A DNA stretch of 64,000 nucleotides from the NCBI RefSeq assembly GCF_000177195.2, contig NC_015953.1, forward strand, positions 1,984,001-2,048,000, read 5' to 3'. A model generated the notes under the pieces. The model ran no database searches and had not been told where the DNA came from. It was given only the letters and a program-made list of their open reading frames with translations. The position numbers and the translations under genes are program-made. Below, one piece after another: positions 24,123-32,161 of this stretch; position 1 is the stretch's first letter, and every line of letters begins with the position of its first letter. The stretch is from Streptomyces sp. SirexAA-E. Lineage in GTDB: Bacteria > Actinomycetota > Actinomycetes > Streptomycetales > Streptomycetaceae.

Positions 24123-24764
24123 GTGAACGAGATGCCGCAGGACCACCGCCCGGCCCGGTCCGTCCGTCTGCTGCTCGCCGAGGACCAGGGCATGATGCGC
24201 AGCGCGCTCGCCCTGCTGCTCGGCATGGAGCCGGACTTCGAGGTGGTGGCCCAGGTAGAGGCCGGGGACCGCATCCTGGAGGCGGCGCTCACCTCACGTC
24301 CCGATGTGGCGCTGCTGGACATCGAACTCCCGGGACTCAGCGGCCTGGACGCCGCCGCCGAGCTGCGCGAGGAGGTGCCGGACTGCCGGGTGCTGATCCT
24401 GACGACGTTCGGCAGGCCGGGCTATCTGCGGCGGGCCATGGAGGCCGGGGCCGTGGGGTTCCTGGTGAAGGACGGGCCGGTCGAGGACCTGGCGAAGGCG
24501 GTCCGGCGGGTGCTGGGCGGGGAGACGGTCATCGATCCGGCGCTGGCCGCGGCGGCGCTGGGGGCGGGCCCGAGCCCGCTGACCGCCCGGGAGCGGGACG
24601 CGCTGAACGCCGCCGTGGACGGGGCGACGGTCGCGGACATCGCGGCGAAGCTGCACCTGTCGGAGTCGACGGTACGGAACTACCTGTCCTCCGCCATCGG
24701 CAAGACGGGGACCCGCAACCGTATGGAGGCGGTGCGGGCCGCCCGTCAGCAGGGCTGGCTCTGA
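24123..24764 (+). CDS. NarL/LuxR-type response regulator (DesR-like)
   Basis: 213 aa from GTG at 24123. The receiver domain (residues 13-130) has the acidic pair in LLLAEDQGMMRSAL, the phospho-Asp in VALLDIELPG, the conserved Thr in LILTTFG and Lys in GFLVKDGP. The C-terminal LuxR HTH (about 150-213) reads LTARERDALNAAVDG, IAAKLHLSESTVRNYLSSAI, ENR-like NRMEAVRAARQQGWL. This is the DesR-like class that normally follows a DesK-like kinase. The nearest such kinase, without an adjacent regulator, is at 19812. Confidence 0.93.
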   Translation: MNEMPQDHRPARSVRLLLAEDQGMMRSALALLLGMEPDFEVVAQVEAGDRILEAALTSRPDVALLDIELPGLSGLDAAAELREEVPDCRVLILTTFGRPGYLRRAMEAGAVGFLVKDGPVEDLAKAVRRVLGGETVIDPALAAAALGAGPSPLTARERDALNAAVDGATVADIAAKLHLSESTVRNYLSSAIGKTGTRNRMEAVRAARQQGWL

Positions 24765-24779
24765 ATCCCCGACAGGCTC

Positions 24780-26321
24780 TCAGCCGGATGGGTCCAGCGA
24801 CCGAGCCGGGGCCGCGTCCGCACGCTGCTCCGCGTTCCCGCTGCCGCTCCCGTTCCCGCTGCCGCTCCCGTTCCCGCTGCCGACCGAGGGGACCGGGGCG
24901 CGGCCCGTCCGCCTCGGCAGCCACACGAGCATCATGACCGCTCCGCCCAGCAGCACCAGCGTGGCCGTGCGGAAGGCCAGGGCGTAACCGGCGGTGATCT
25001 CCGCGGCCCCGGTGGAGCCGGCGGTGCGGGCCGCCGCGACCGTGGAGAGCACCGCGAGGCCCAGCGCGCCGCCCATCGTGCGGGAGGTGTTGACCAGGCC
25101 CGAGACGAGGCCGGCGTCACCGGGCGCCGCGCCGGAGGTCGCCAGGGTGGCCAGCGGGGTGGAGGCCAGCCCGGCCCCGGCCATCATCAGGACACCGGGC
25201 AGGCAGATGGCGGTGAGATACGAGCCGTGGGGGCCCATCGTCGACTGCCAGCCGAAACCGGCGGCGGCGACCAGGACCCCGGTCACCGCGAGGCTCTTGG
25301 CGCCGATACGCGCCATCAGCCGGGGCGCGGCCTTCGACCCGAGGACGACGGCGGCGGAGGTCGGCATCAGGGCGAGACCGGCCTCCAGCGGGGTGTAGCC
25401 CAGGACGTTCTGCGCGTAGACGGTCATGAAGTACCACATGCAGAAGGTCGCCGAGCCCATCAGCAGCATGGACACGTTGGCCGAGGCCACCGCCCGTACG
25501 CCGAGCACCCGCAGTGGCATCAGCGGGGCGGCCGTGCGCGCCTCCACCAGGACGAAGAGTCCGAGCAGGGCCAGTCCGCCGAGCAGTGGCACCAGGGTGT
25601 CCGGGGAGCTCCAGCCCGCCGCCTCGGTCTGCACGATGCCGTAGGCGACCGTGGCGAGGCCCGCCGTGACGAGGACCGCGCCCGCGAGGTCGACGCGGCG
25701 CCGGTCACCCGCCCGGCCCTCGGCCAGCCACAGGGCGGCGCCGACGAGGACCAGCGCGCCGACGGGCACGTTGATGAGCAGGACCCAGCGCCAGGACAGG
25801 ACGTCGGTGAGCACGCCACCGATCAGTCCGCCGGCCGCTCCGCCGCCCGCGCCGACCGCCATCCAGGTGCCGATCGCCTTGGTGCGGGCGGGGCCCTCGG
25901 GGACAGCGGCGGTCAGGATGGTGAGCGTCGCCGGGGAGAGGACGGCGGCGCCCAGGCCCTGGCCGGCCCGGGCGGCGAGCAGCTGCCAGCCCTCCTGGGC
26001 GAGCCCGCCCGCCAGGGACGCGGCGGTGAAGAGGCCGAGCCCGATCAGGAACATCTTCTTGCGGCCGTAGATGTCGGCGGTGCGCCCGCCCAGCAGCATG
26101 AATCCGGCGAAGGCGATCGAGTAGGCGTTCACGACCCATTGGAGGCCGGACGCGCTGAGCGCCAGGTCGGTGCGCATCGAGGGCAGGGCCACATTGACGA
26201 CGGACACATCGAGGACGACGAGGAACTGACCGGTGCAGGCGGCCACGACCACGGCCCAGGTACGGGTTCTCGATCGGGTGGGCAGCGCTGCGGGCGTGGG
26301 GACGTCAACCATGGGTGTCAT
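24780..26321 (-). CDS. DHA2/EmrB-type MFS efflux transporter
   Basis: 513 aa from ATG at 26321 (ATG 26312 is also possible). It is a 14-TM drug:H+ antiporter: motif LDVSVVNVALPSMRTDL in TM1, WVVNAYSIAFAGFMLLGGR, the loop 2-3 motif GGRTADIYGRKKMFLIGL, RAGQGLGAAVLSPATL, and SWRWVLLINVPVGALVL. The C-terminus ends in a Gly-Ser-Asn repeat tail encoded by an 18-bp tandem repeat. It is divergent from a second DHA2 pump at 26573. No local TetR/MarR gene is evident in the 250-bp divergent region. Substrate unknown. Confidence 0.92.
   Translation of the reverse strand: MTPMVDVPTPAALPTRSRTRTWAVVVAACTGQFLVVLDVSVVNVALPSMRTDLALSASGLQWVVNAYSIAFAGFMLLGGRTADIYGRKKMFLIGLGLFTAASLAGGLAQEGWQLLAARAGQGLGAAVLSPATLTILTAAVPEGPARTKAIGTWMAVGAGGGAAGGLIGGVLTDVLSWRWVLLINVPVGALVLVGAALWLAEGRAGDRRRVDLAGAVLVTAGLATVAYGIVQTEAAGWSSPDTLVPLLGGLALLGLFVLVEARTAAPLMPLRVLGVRAVASANVSMLLMGSATFCMWYFMTVYAQNVLGYTPLEAGLALMPTSAAVVLGSKAAPRLMARIGAKSLAVTGVLVAAAGFGWQSTMGPHGSYLTAICLPGVLMMAGAGLASTPLATLATSGAAPGDAGLVSGLVNTSRTMGGALGLAVLSTVAAARTAGSTGAAEITAGYALAFRTATLVLLGGAVMMLVWLPRRTGRAPVPSVGSGNGSGSGNGSGSGNAEQRADAAPARSLDPSG
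24833..24882 (-). repeat. 18-bp tandem repeat in the 3' end of the MFS gene
   Basis: The unit CGTTCCCGCTGCCGCTCC occurs twice (24833-24850, 24851-24868) plus a partial third copy. It encodes the GSGSGN repeats of the transporter's cytoplasmic tail. Confidence 0.85.
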
Positions 26322-26447
26322 ACTCTCAGGCCGTCTGTGCCCCGTACATCCGTTTGAGGCCCCGCCCGGTCTCCGCCCAACGGCGTAGGACCTCTCACCG
26401 CCCTCTCCGTGAACCGGCGCGAGTTTCAACCCCGTTCATCGGAATAT

Positions 26448-26479
26448 CGCACTCGTGCGGAAGGTTTCAGTGTGCACAC
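26448..26479. promoter_or_regulatory. Palindromes in the divergent MFS promoter region
   Basis: CGCAC-TC-GTGCG (26448-26459) and the perfect decamer GTGTGCACAC (26470-26479) lie between the two divergent DHA2 pumps, 94-125 bp before the 26573 start. They may be repressor sites; no regulator gene is adjacent. Confidence 0.3.
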
Positions 26480-26572
26480 ACTTGGTGGTCGGTGCTGTCC
26501 GCCAGGGCGCTGCCCCCTGCCCGGCCGCACCCGCCGCCCTTTCCGCCCTTCCCCTGCCCGGAGGCCATACGT

Positions 26573-28135
26573 ATGCAACGGACGACGCACGAACAGCGAT
26601 CCGGAGACCCTTCCGGCCCGGACAAGGGCCGGAGCTCCGGTGTCGTCCCCGTCCTCGCGTTCGCGGGCATCACCGTCGCGGTGATGCAGACCCTGCTCGT
26701 CCCCGTCATCAAGGACCTGCCCGCCCTGCTGGGCACCGATCCGGCCAACGCGACCTGGGTGATGACCGCCACCCTGCTCGCCGGAGCCGTCGCGACCCCG
26801 ATCATGGGGCGGCTCGGTGACCTGTACGGGAAGCGGCGGATGCTGCTCGCGAGCCTCGCCGTGATGGTGGTCGGTTCGCTGATCTGCGCCTCGACGGACG
26901 ACCTCGTCGTCATGATCGCCGGGCGGGCGCTCCAGGGCTTCGCCATGGGCGCGATACCGCTGGGCATCGGCATCATGCGTGATGTGCTGCCGCGCGAGAA
27001 GCTCGGCTCGGCCATGGCCCTGATGAGCTCCTCGATCGGGGTGGGCGGCGGGCTGGCCCTGCCGGCCGCGGCGCTGGTCGCGCAGCACGCCGACTGGCAC
27101 GCGCTGTTCCTCGGTTCGGCCGGGCTCGGTGTCCTCGCCATGGGCCTCACCGCCCTCGTCGTCCCCGAATCGGCGCTGCGCGCTCCCGGGCGCTTCGACC
27201 TCCCCGGTGCGCTGGGGCTCTCCCTGGGCCTGGTCTGCCTCCTGCTCCCGGTGACCAAGGGCAGCGACTGGGGGTGGACCTCGCCGCTCACGCTCGGGCT
27301 GATCGCCGCGTCCCTGGTGATCCTGGTGCTCTGGGGGCTCTTCGAGCTGCGCAGTCCGGCTCCGCTGGTGGACCTGCGGACCAGTGCCCGCCGTGAGGTG
27401 CTGCTGACCAACCTCGTCTCGATCATGGTCGGGGTCGCGTTCTACGCGGTGTCGCTGGTGCTGCCGCAGCTGCTCCAGCTGCCCTCCTCGACCGGGTACG
27501 GCCTCGGGCAGTCGATGGTGGTGGCGGGGCTGTGCGTGGCGCCGCTGGGTCTGACGATGATGTTCGTGGCCCCGGTGTACGCGCGTCTGTCCGCCCGCCG
27601 CGGCCCCAAGACGACCCTGATCCTGGGCATGCTGGTGATCGCCGTCGGTTACGGGGCGGGGCTCGGCCTGATGAGCGCTCCCTGGCAGACCGTGCTGATC
27701 GCCGTGATGCTCGGGGCCGGGATCGGGCTGGCGTACTCCTCGCTGCCCGCGCTGATCATCGGCGCCGTCGACGCGTCGGAGACCGGGGCCGCCAACGGCC
27801 TCAACACGCTCATGCGGTCGATCGGCACCTCGCTGTCGAGCGCGGTCATCGGCATGGTGCTGGCCAACACCTCGGTGCGGATGGGCTCGGTGAACGTCCC
27901 CACCATGGAGGGGTTCCGGACCTCGTTCATGATCGCGACGGGCGCGGTGCTGGTCGGTCTGGTCCTGGCGGCGTTCCTGCCCGCGCCGCGGAAGGAGCGT
28001 CCGGTGCTGCTGGCGAGCAGCGCGGAGGACGCCCGCGCCGCCTCGCCGTCCGCGGCGCGGGCGGCCGTCGTCAGCGCGCCGGAGCGTCGAACCGCGGCGT
28101 CGTCGTCAGCAGACGGGACACATCCGTCCCCGTAG
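26573..28135 (+). CDS. DHA2-type MFS transporter
   Basis: 520 aa from ATG at 26573, with GGAGG at 26560. Fourteen membrane segments are predicted. Family motifs: WVMTATLLAGAVATPIMGRL, GDLYGKRRMLLASLAVMV (loop 2-3), RALQGFAMGAIPLGIGIMRD, and SSIGVGGGLALPAAALV. The C-terminal tail is Ala/Ser-rich. The 3' end overlaps the convergent pepE gene by 65 bp, which suggests antisense transcript contact. Substrate unknown; probable multidrug export. Confidence 0.92.
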   Translation: MQRTTHEQRSGDPSGPDKGRSSGVVPVLAFAGITVAVMQTLLVPVIKDLPALLGTDPANATWVMTATLLAGAVATPIMGRLGDLYGKRRMLLASLAVMVVGSLICASTDDLVVMIAGRALQGFAMGAIPLGIGIMRDVLPREKLGSAMALMSSSIGVGGGLALPAAALVAQHADWHALFLGSAGLGVLAMGLTALVVPESALRAPGRFDLPGALGLSLGLVCLLLPVTKGSDWGWTSPLTLGLIAASLVILVLWGLFELRSPAPLVDLRTSARREVLLTNLVSIMVGVAFYAVSLVLPQLLQLPSSTGYGLGQSMVVAGLCVAPLGLTMMFVAPVYARLSARRGPKTTLILGMLVIAVGYGAGLGLMSAPWQTVLIAVMLGAGIGLAYSSLPALIIGAVDASETGAANGLNTLMRSIGTSLSSAVIGMVLANTSVRMGSVNVPTMEGFRTSFMIATGAVLVGLVLAAFLPAPRKERPVLLASSAEDARAASPSAARAAVVSAPERRTAASSSADGTHPSP

Positions 28136-28799
28136 GGAGCTCCTGCGGCGGGGTGCCGCGGGTGAACAGCCGGGCGGGGCGCGCGCCGTCGACGTGCGCC
28201 TCGCCGCCCCGGACCCTCAGCCAGGAGCCCTCGCGCAGTCCGAGGACCGGGACGTCGTTCTCCTCCAGGAATTCGGTGAGCCGCTCCTCGCGGGTCTCGC
28301 CCTTGTGGGTGCTGTCCGGGTCCGGGTCGAGGTAGTGCGGGTTGATCTGGAACGGCACCAGGCCCAGCGTCTCGAAGGACGGCGGCTGCACGATGGGCAT
28401 GTCGTTGGTCGTGCGGAGCGTCGGCGCTGCCATGTTGGTCCCGGCGCTGGCGCCCATGTAGGGCAGCCCGCCGCGTACGGCGTCGCGCACGGCCTCGCGC
28501 AGGCCGGTCCGGTACAGGGCGGAGAGTAGCCGGAACGAATTGCCGCCGCCGATGAACACGGCGTCGCTCGCCGCGAGTTCGGCGACGGGGTCGGCGTTCT
28601 CCTGGACCCCGCGCACGGTGATGCCGCTCGGCTCCAGCGCGCCGCGGACCCGGGCGGTGTACGTGTCGTGGTCGGCGAGGGCGTACGGGACGAAGGCGAG
28701 GCGCGCGCCCGCCGGCAGGAACGACGTGACGGTGTCGAGCGCGTGTTCCAGGTAACCGCGGCCGTACTGGGTGGAGTTGGAGAGCAGCAGCAGATTCAC
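28071..28799 (-). CDS. pepE: Peptidase E (alpha-aspartyl dipeptidase)
   Basis: 242 aa, family S51. The N-terminus MNLLLLSNSTQYGRGYLEHA is diagnostic. The nucleophile elbow GASAGTNMAAPTLRTTNDMP holds the catalytic Ser; FIGGGNSFRLLSAL and INPHYLDPDPDSTHKGETRE (His/Asp) complete the site. It hydrolyses N-terminal Asp-X dipeptides in the cytoplasm. The C-terminal part (about 225-242) lies in the 65 bp overlapping the MFS gene. Transcribed in the same direction as the IclR gene, 41 bp downstream of it. Confidence 0.93.
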   Translation of the reverse strand: MNLLLLSNSTQYGRGYLEHALDTVTSFLPAGARLAFVPYALADHDTYTARVRGALEPSGITVRGVQENADPVAELAASDAVFIGGGNSFRLLSALYRTGLREAVRDAVRGGLPYMGASAGTNMAAPTLRTTNDMPIVQPPSFETLGLVPFQINPHYLDPDPDSTHKGETREERLTEFLEENDVPVLGLREGSWLRVRGGEAHVDGARPARLFTRGTPPQELPTGTDVSRLLTTTPRFDAPAR

Positions 28800-28840
28800 G
28801 AGGGTCCCTCGGGTCGGACGGGTCGGACGGGTGTGACGGT

Positions 28841-29677
28841 TCAGGTGGCGGTGCGGGGGCGTCCCGTGCGGCCTTTCGGCCGCTGGGGCGGGTGGGTGAG
28901 CCGCTGCTCCAGCAGCTGCGCGGCGTGGCGGAGGGCGTCGAGCCGGTCCTCGGGCGCCCCGTGGAAGCGGTCCTCGCCGCCGCCGAGGCTGAGACTGCCG
29001 TACGGCTCGCGCCCCAGGAACACCGGGACGGCGACGGTCGCGACGCCGGTGTCGTACTCGCCGACCGTGAACGCGTACCCCTGGGCCCTGACCTTCAGGA
29101 ACTCCTGTTCCAGCAGGTCGGGGTCGGTGACGGTGCGGTCGGTGAAGCGTGCCATGGGGCGGCCCCGGAAGAGCCGGTGGCGCTGGTCGTCGGGCAGGTA
29201 GGCGTAGAAGGACTTGCTGGTGGCGCCGGCGTGCGCCGGGTAGAGCTCGCCGACCAGGGGGTAGTACCGCAGCGGCCCGGACTCCCCCTCCTCCGCCGCC
29301 ACGCAGCGCATGTGGAAGCTGTCCGGGAGGCAGAACAGGACGGTGTCGCCGGTGGCACGGCGCAGCTCCTCCAGGACCGGGGCGGCCAGCAGCTCCAGGG
29401 AGCCGGAGCGTTCCCAGAGGCGGCCGAGGCGCAGCACGGCGGGGCCGATGCGGTAGCGGCGGGTGACCGGGTCGGAGACGAGGAATCCGCGGCCCGCGAG
29501 CGTGGACAGCAGACGCTGCGCGACCGAGGTGTCCCAGCCGAACTCCTCGGCGACCTCGGTGACGCCCCAGTCGGGCCGGGTCCGCTCGAAGGCGAGCAGC
29601 ACCAGCAGGGCCCGGTCCACCGTCTGGAGGGCCCCGGCGGGGGTGCGTCGGTCGAGATCGAAGTCGGTCATCGCCAT
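28841..29677 (-). CDS. IclR family transcriptional regulator
   Basis: 278 aa. Winged helix at residues 18-80 (LQTVDRALLVLLAFERTRPD, GVTEVAEEFGWDTSVAQRLL, SDPVTRRYRIGPAVLRLGRL), then an IclR effector domain (about 95-255; GELYPAHAGATSKSFYAYLP, GYAFTVGEYDTGVATVAVPV). ATG at 29671 is an alternative start. It is divergent from the DUF1177/permease/M20 operon, which it presumably controls in response to an operon substrate. pepE lies just downstream and may share the transcript. Confidence 0.92.
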   Translation of the reverse strand: MAMTDFDLDRRTPAGALQTVDRALLVLLAFERTRPDWGVTEVAEEFGWDTSVAQRLLSTLAGRGFLVSDPVTRRYRIGPAVLRLGRLWERSGSLELLAAPVLEELRRATGDTVLFCLPDSFHMRCVAAEEGESGPLRYYPLVGELYPAHAGATSKSFYAYLPDDQRHRLFRGRPMARFTDRTVTDPDLLEQEFLKVRAQGYAFTVGEYDTGVATVAVPVFLGREPYGSLSLGGGEDRFHGAPEDRLDALRHAAQLLEQRLTHPPQRPKGRTGRPRTAT

Positions 29678-29819
29678 CTCACCATTCAGACCTGAATTGC
29701 AAATAACGGGAAACTATTGCGTTCCACGGTAGCGGATCCCGAATGTTGCTCCAGCACCCCGCCCGGCGCTCCCCCGCCGGAGCGCCGGGCGGGTGTCCCG
29801 CTCAGGAGAAAGGCCCCCC

Positions 29820-30773
29820 ATGCTGAAGTACGTACTGGACATCGTCGAGCTGCTGGACGATCCGCAGGCCTGCGGTAAGGCGGTCGTCGGGTACCTCGAC
29901 TCCGTCGCGGGGGCCGAGGGCTCGTCCGCCGAGGTCACCACCGTCACCGGCGAGCGGGGGACGACCGACTTCGTGCTCGTCCGCATCCCGGGCTCCCGGG
30001 GGCGCACGGCGGGCGGCGACGCCCGCACACTCGGCGTGGTCGGCCGGCTCGGCGGCGTCGGCGCCCGCCCCGAGGTGACCGGCCTGGTGTCGGACGCCGA
30101 CGGCGCCGCCGCCTCCCTCGCCGCCGCCGCCAAGCTGCTGGACATGCGCCGCCGGGGCGACGTGCTCCCCGGCGACGTGGTCCTCGCCACGCACATCTGC
30201 CCGAACGCCCCGACCGAGCCGCACGACCCGGTGCCGTTCATGGGGTCCCCCGTGGACATCGCCACGATGAACCGGCACGAGGTCACCGGCGAGATGGAGG
30301 CCGTGCTCTCCATCGACACCACCAAGGGCAACCGGATCATCAACCACAAGGGCCTCGCCCTGTCGCCCACCGTCAAGGAGGGCTGGGTGCTGCGGGTGTC
30401 CGAGCAGCTCGGCGAGCTGCTCGCCGTGGTGACGGGTGAGCCGTTGGTCACGTACCCGGTGACCACCCAGGACATCACCCCGTACGGTAACGGTGCACAC
30501 CACATCAATTCGATCCTGCAGCCCGCCACCGCGACCGCCGCTCCGGTCGTCGGGCTCGCGGTCACCTCGGCCGCGGCGGTGCCCGGCTGCCAGACGGGCG
30601 CGAGCCACGAGACCGACATCGCGTCCGCCGCCCGGTACGCCGTGGAGGTCGCCAAGGCCTTCGGCGCCGGAAACCTGGACTTCCACGACGCGGTGGAGTT
30701 CGACAACCTCGTCCAGCGCTACGGGTCCCTGGCTCACCTCCAGACCCTCGGCCGCACACCCCAGGAGTCCTGA
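29820..30773 (+). CDS. DUF1177 family protein
   Basis: 317 aa from ATG at 29820 with CAGGAGAAAGG upstream. The sequence (MLKYVLDIVELLDDPQACGK, VTTVTGERGTTDFVLVRIPG, THICPNAPTEPHDPVPFMGS, VLSIDTTKGNRIINHKGLAL) is typical of DUF1177. The family is sometimes seen with AroM-like and peptidase genes; its activity is unknown to me. His, Asp and Cys residues in conserved spots suggest an enzyme. Its stop overlaps the permease start (TGATG), so it is first in an operon of three. Confidence 0.85.
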   Translation: MLKYVLDIVELLDDPQACGKAVVGYLDSVAGAEGSSAEVTTVTGERGTTDFVLVRIPGSRGRTAGGDARTLGVVGRLGGVGARPEVTGLVSDADGAAASLAAAAKLLDMRRRGDVLPGDVVLATHICPNAPTEPHDPVPFMGSPVDIATMNRHEVTGEMEAVLSIDTTKGNRIINHKGLALSPTVKEGWVLRVSEQLGELLAVVTGEPLVTYPVTTQDITPYGNGAHHINSILQPATATAAPVVGLAVTSAAAVPGCQTGASHETDIASAARYAVEVAKAFGAGNLDFHDAVEFDNLVQRYGSLAHLQTLGRTPQES

Positions 30774-32161
30774 TGGCATCCGCCCACCGGGCCGACGCCA
30801 CGGCCCCCGAGGCCAAGAGCATCGGCAGCGACGACTACTCGCTCTCCCGCGTCCCGCGCGACAAGCGCTTCGGTTTCTGGTCGATGCTGCTCCAGTGGCT
30901 CGCCCAGTCCGGCTCGATCTCGCAGTTCACGCTCGGCGCCACCATCGGTGTCGGTATGACGTTCGGGGACGCCTTCCTCGCCTTCACGCTCGGCGCGGTG
31001 ATCCTGGAGGTCGTGATCTTCGCGATCGGTCTGGCCGGGATGCGCGAGGGCCTCGCGACCCCGATGCTGACCCGCTGGGTGGGCTTCGGCCGCAACGGTT
31101 CCGCGCTGGTGAGCTTCGTCATCGCGGTCAGCCTCGTCGGCTGGTTCGGCGTCCAGAACACGATCTTCGGCAACAGCGTCTCGGCGCTCGTCGGCGGCCC
31201 GTCCTGGATGTGGTGCGTCCTGGCGGGCATCGCCATCACCGCGCTGGTGATCTTCGGCTTCCGGTACATGGCCCTGTTCGCGAAGATCGTCACTCCGCTC
31301 TTCTTCGGCATGGTCGCCTGGTCCGTGATCAGCACCCTGAGCGACCACTCGCTCGGCGACCTGATCAGCTCGCCGCCGCCCGGCGAGACGATCCCGCTGG
31401 CCGTCGCCGCCACCGCCATCGCGGGCGGCTACATGACCGGCGCCATCGTGTCCCCGGAGATGACCCGCTACAACCGCAAGAGCTCGCACGTCTTCGTGCA
31501 GAGCGCCTCCTCGATGATCCTCTCCGAGTACATCGTCGGCATGACCGGTGTGCTGCTCGGCCACCTGGTGAAGTCCAGCGACGTGTCGCACATCGTGCTC
31601 TCCACCTCGGGCGCGTTCGGTGTCCTGGTGGTCCTGATGTCCACCGCCAAGATCAACGACTGGAACCTGTACGGCTCCTCGCTCGGCGTCGTCAACTTCT
31701 TCCAGGTCGTCTTCGGCCGCCGGCTGCACCGCGGTGTGGTCACCGTGGCCCTCGGGATCGCCGGCACCCTGCTCTCCGCGGTCGGCATCATGACCCACTT
31801 CACCGACTTCCTCTCCCTGCTCGGCGTGATGATCCCGCCCATCGGCGGCATCATCGTCGCGGAGTACTGGGTCGTGAAGCGCATGCGCAAGCCGCTGGAC
31901 GAGACCCGTCAGGCCGAGACCCTGCCGGCGACCTCACCGACCTGGGTGCCGATGTCCCTGGCCATCTGGCTGGTGGCCTTCTGCGTCGGCAAGTTCTACG
32001 ACGGCGGCATCCCGGCCCTCAACTCGCTGATCACCGCCTTCGTGCTGTACTGCGCGCTCGGCCTGGCGGGCTGGATCAAGCCGTACGGCACCTCCACCCT
32101 GGACGACGACGAGGCGTACGCCCCCGCCGCCCCCGCGACCACCCCGGCAGGAGCAGCATGA
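30773..32161 (+). CDS. NCS1-family (cytosine/purine/hydantoin-type) permease
   Basis: 462 aa, about 12 membrane segments. NCS1 features include the N-terminal LSRVPRDKRFGFWSMLLQWL, SGSISQFTLGATIGVGMTFG, GFGRNGSALVSFVIAVSLVG WFGVQ, and GAIVSPEMTRYNRKSSHVFV. It resembles CodB-like members more than Mhp1-like ones. It imports a nucleobase-like or related heterocycle by cation symport. It is coupled at both ends (TGATG with DUF1177, ATGA with the M20 gene), so the three products likely handle one substrate. Confidence 0.9.
   Translation: MASAHRADATAPEAKSIGSDDYSLSRVPRDKRFGFWSMLLQWLAQSGSISQFTLGATIGVGMTFGDAFLAFTLGAVILEVVIFAIGLAGMREGLATPMLTRWVGFGRNGSALVSFVIAVSLVGWFGVQNTIFGNSVSALVGGPSWMWCVLAGIAITALVIFGFRYMALFAKIVTPLFFGMVAWSVISTLSDHSLGDLISSPPPGETIPLAVAATAIAGGYMTGAIVSPEMTRYNRKSSHVFVQSASSMILSEYIVGMTGVLLGHLVKSSDVSHIVLSTSGAFGVLVVLMSTAKINDWNLYGSSLGVVNFFQVVFGRRLHRGVVTVALGIAGTLLSAVGIMTHFTDFLSLLGVMIPPIGGIIVAEYWVVKRMRKPLDETRQAETLPATSPTWVPMSLAIWLVAFCVGKFYDGGIPALNSLITAFVLYCALGLAGWIKPYGTSTLDDDEAYAPAAPATTPAGAA

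Noticed and set aside
24833..24882. Short tandem repeats considered as a CRISPR or integration site
   Set aside because: Contiguous 18-bp units with no spacers, in frame inside a transporter gene tail.
29678..29760. AT-rich stretch between IclR and DUF1177 as an IclR operator
   Set aside because: An operator is expected here, but no clear palindrome could be defined by eye.
30493..32157. N-terminal extension of the M20 frame covering the permease gene
   Set aside because: The extension is Arg/Pro/His-rich shadow sequence; the real start at 32158 overlaps the permease stop as ATGA.
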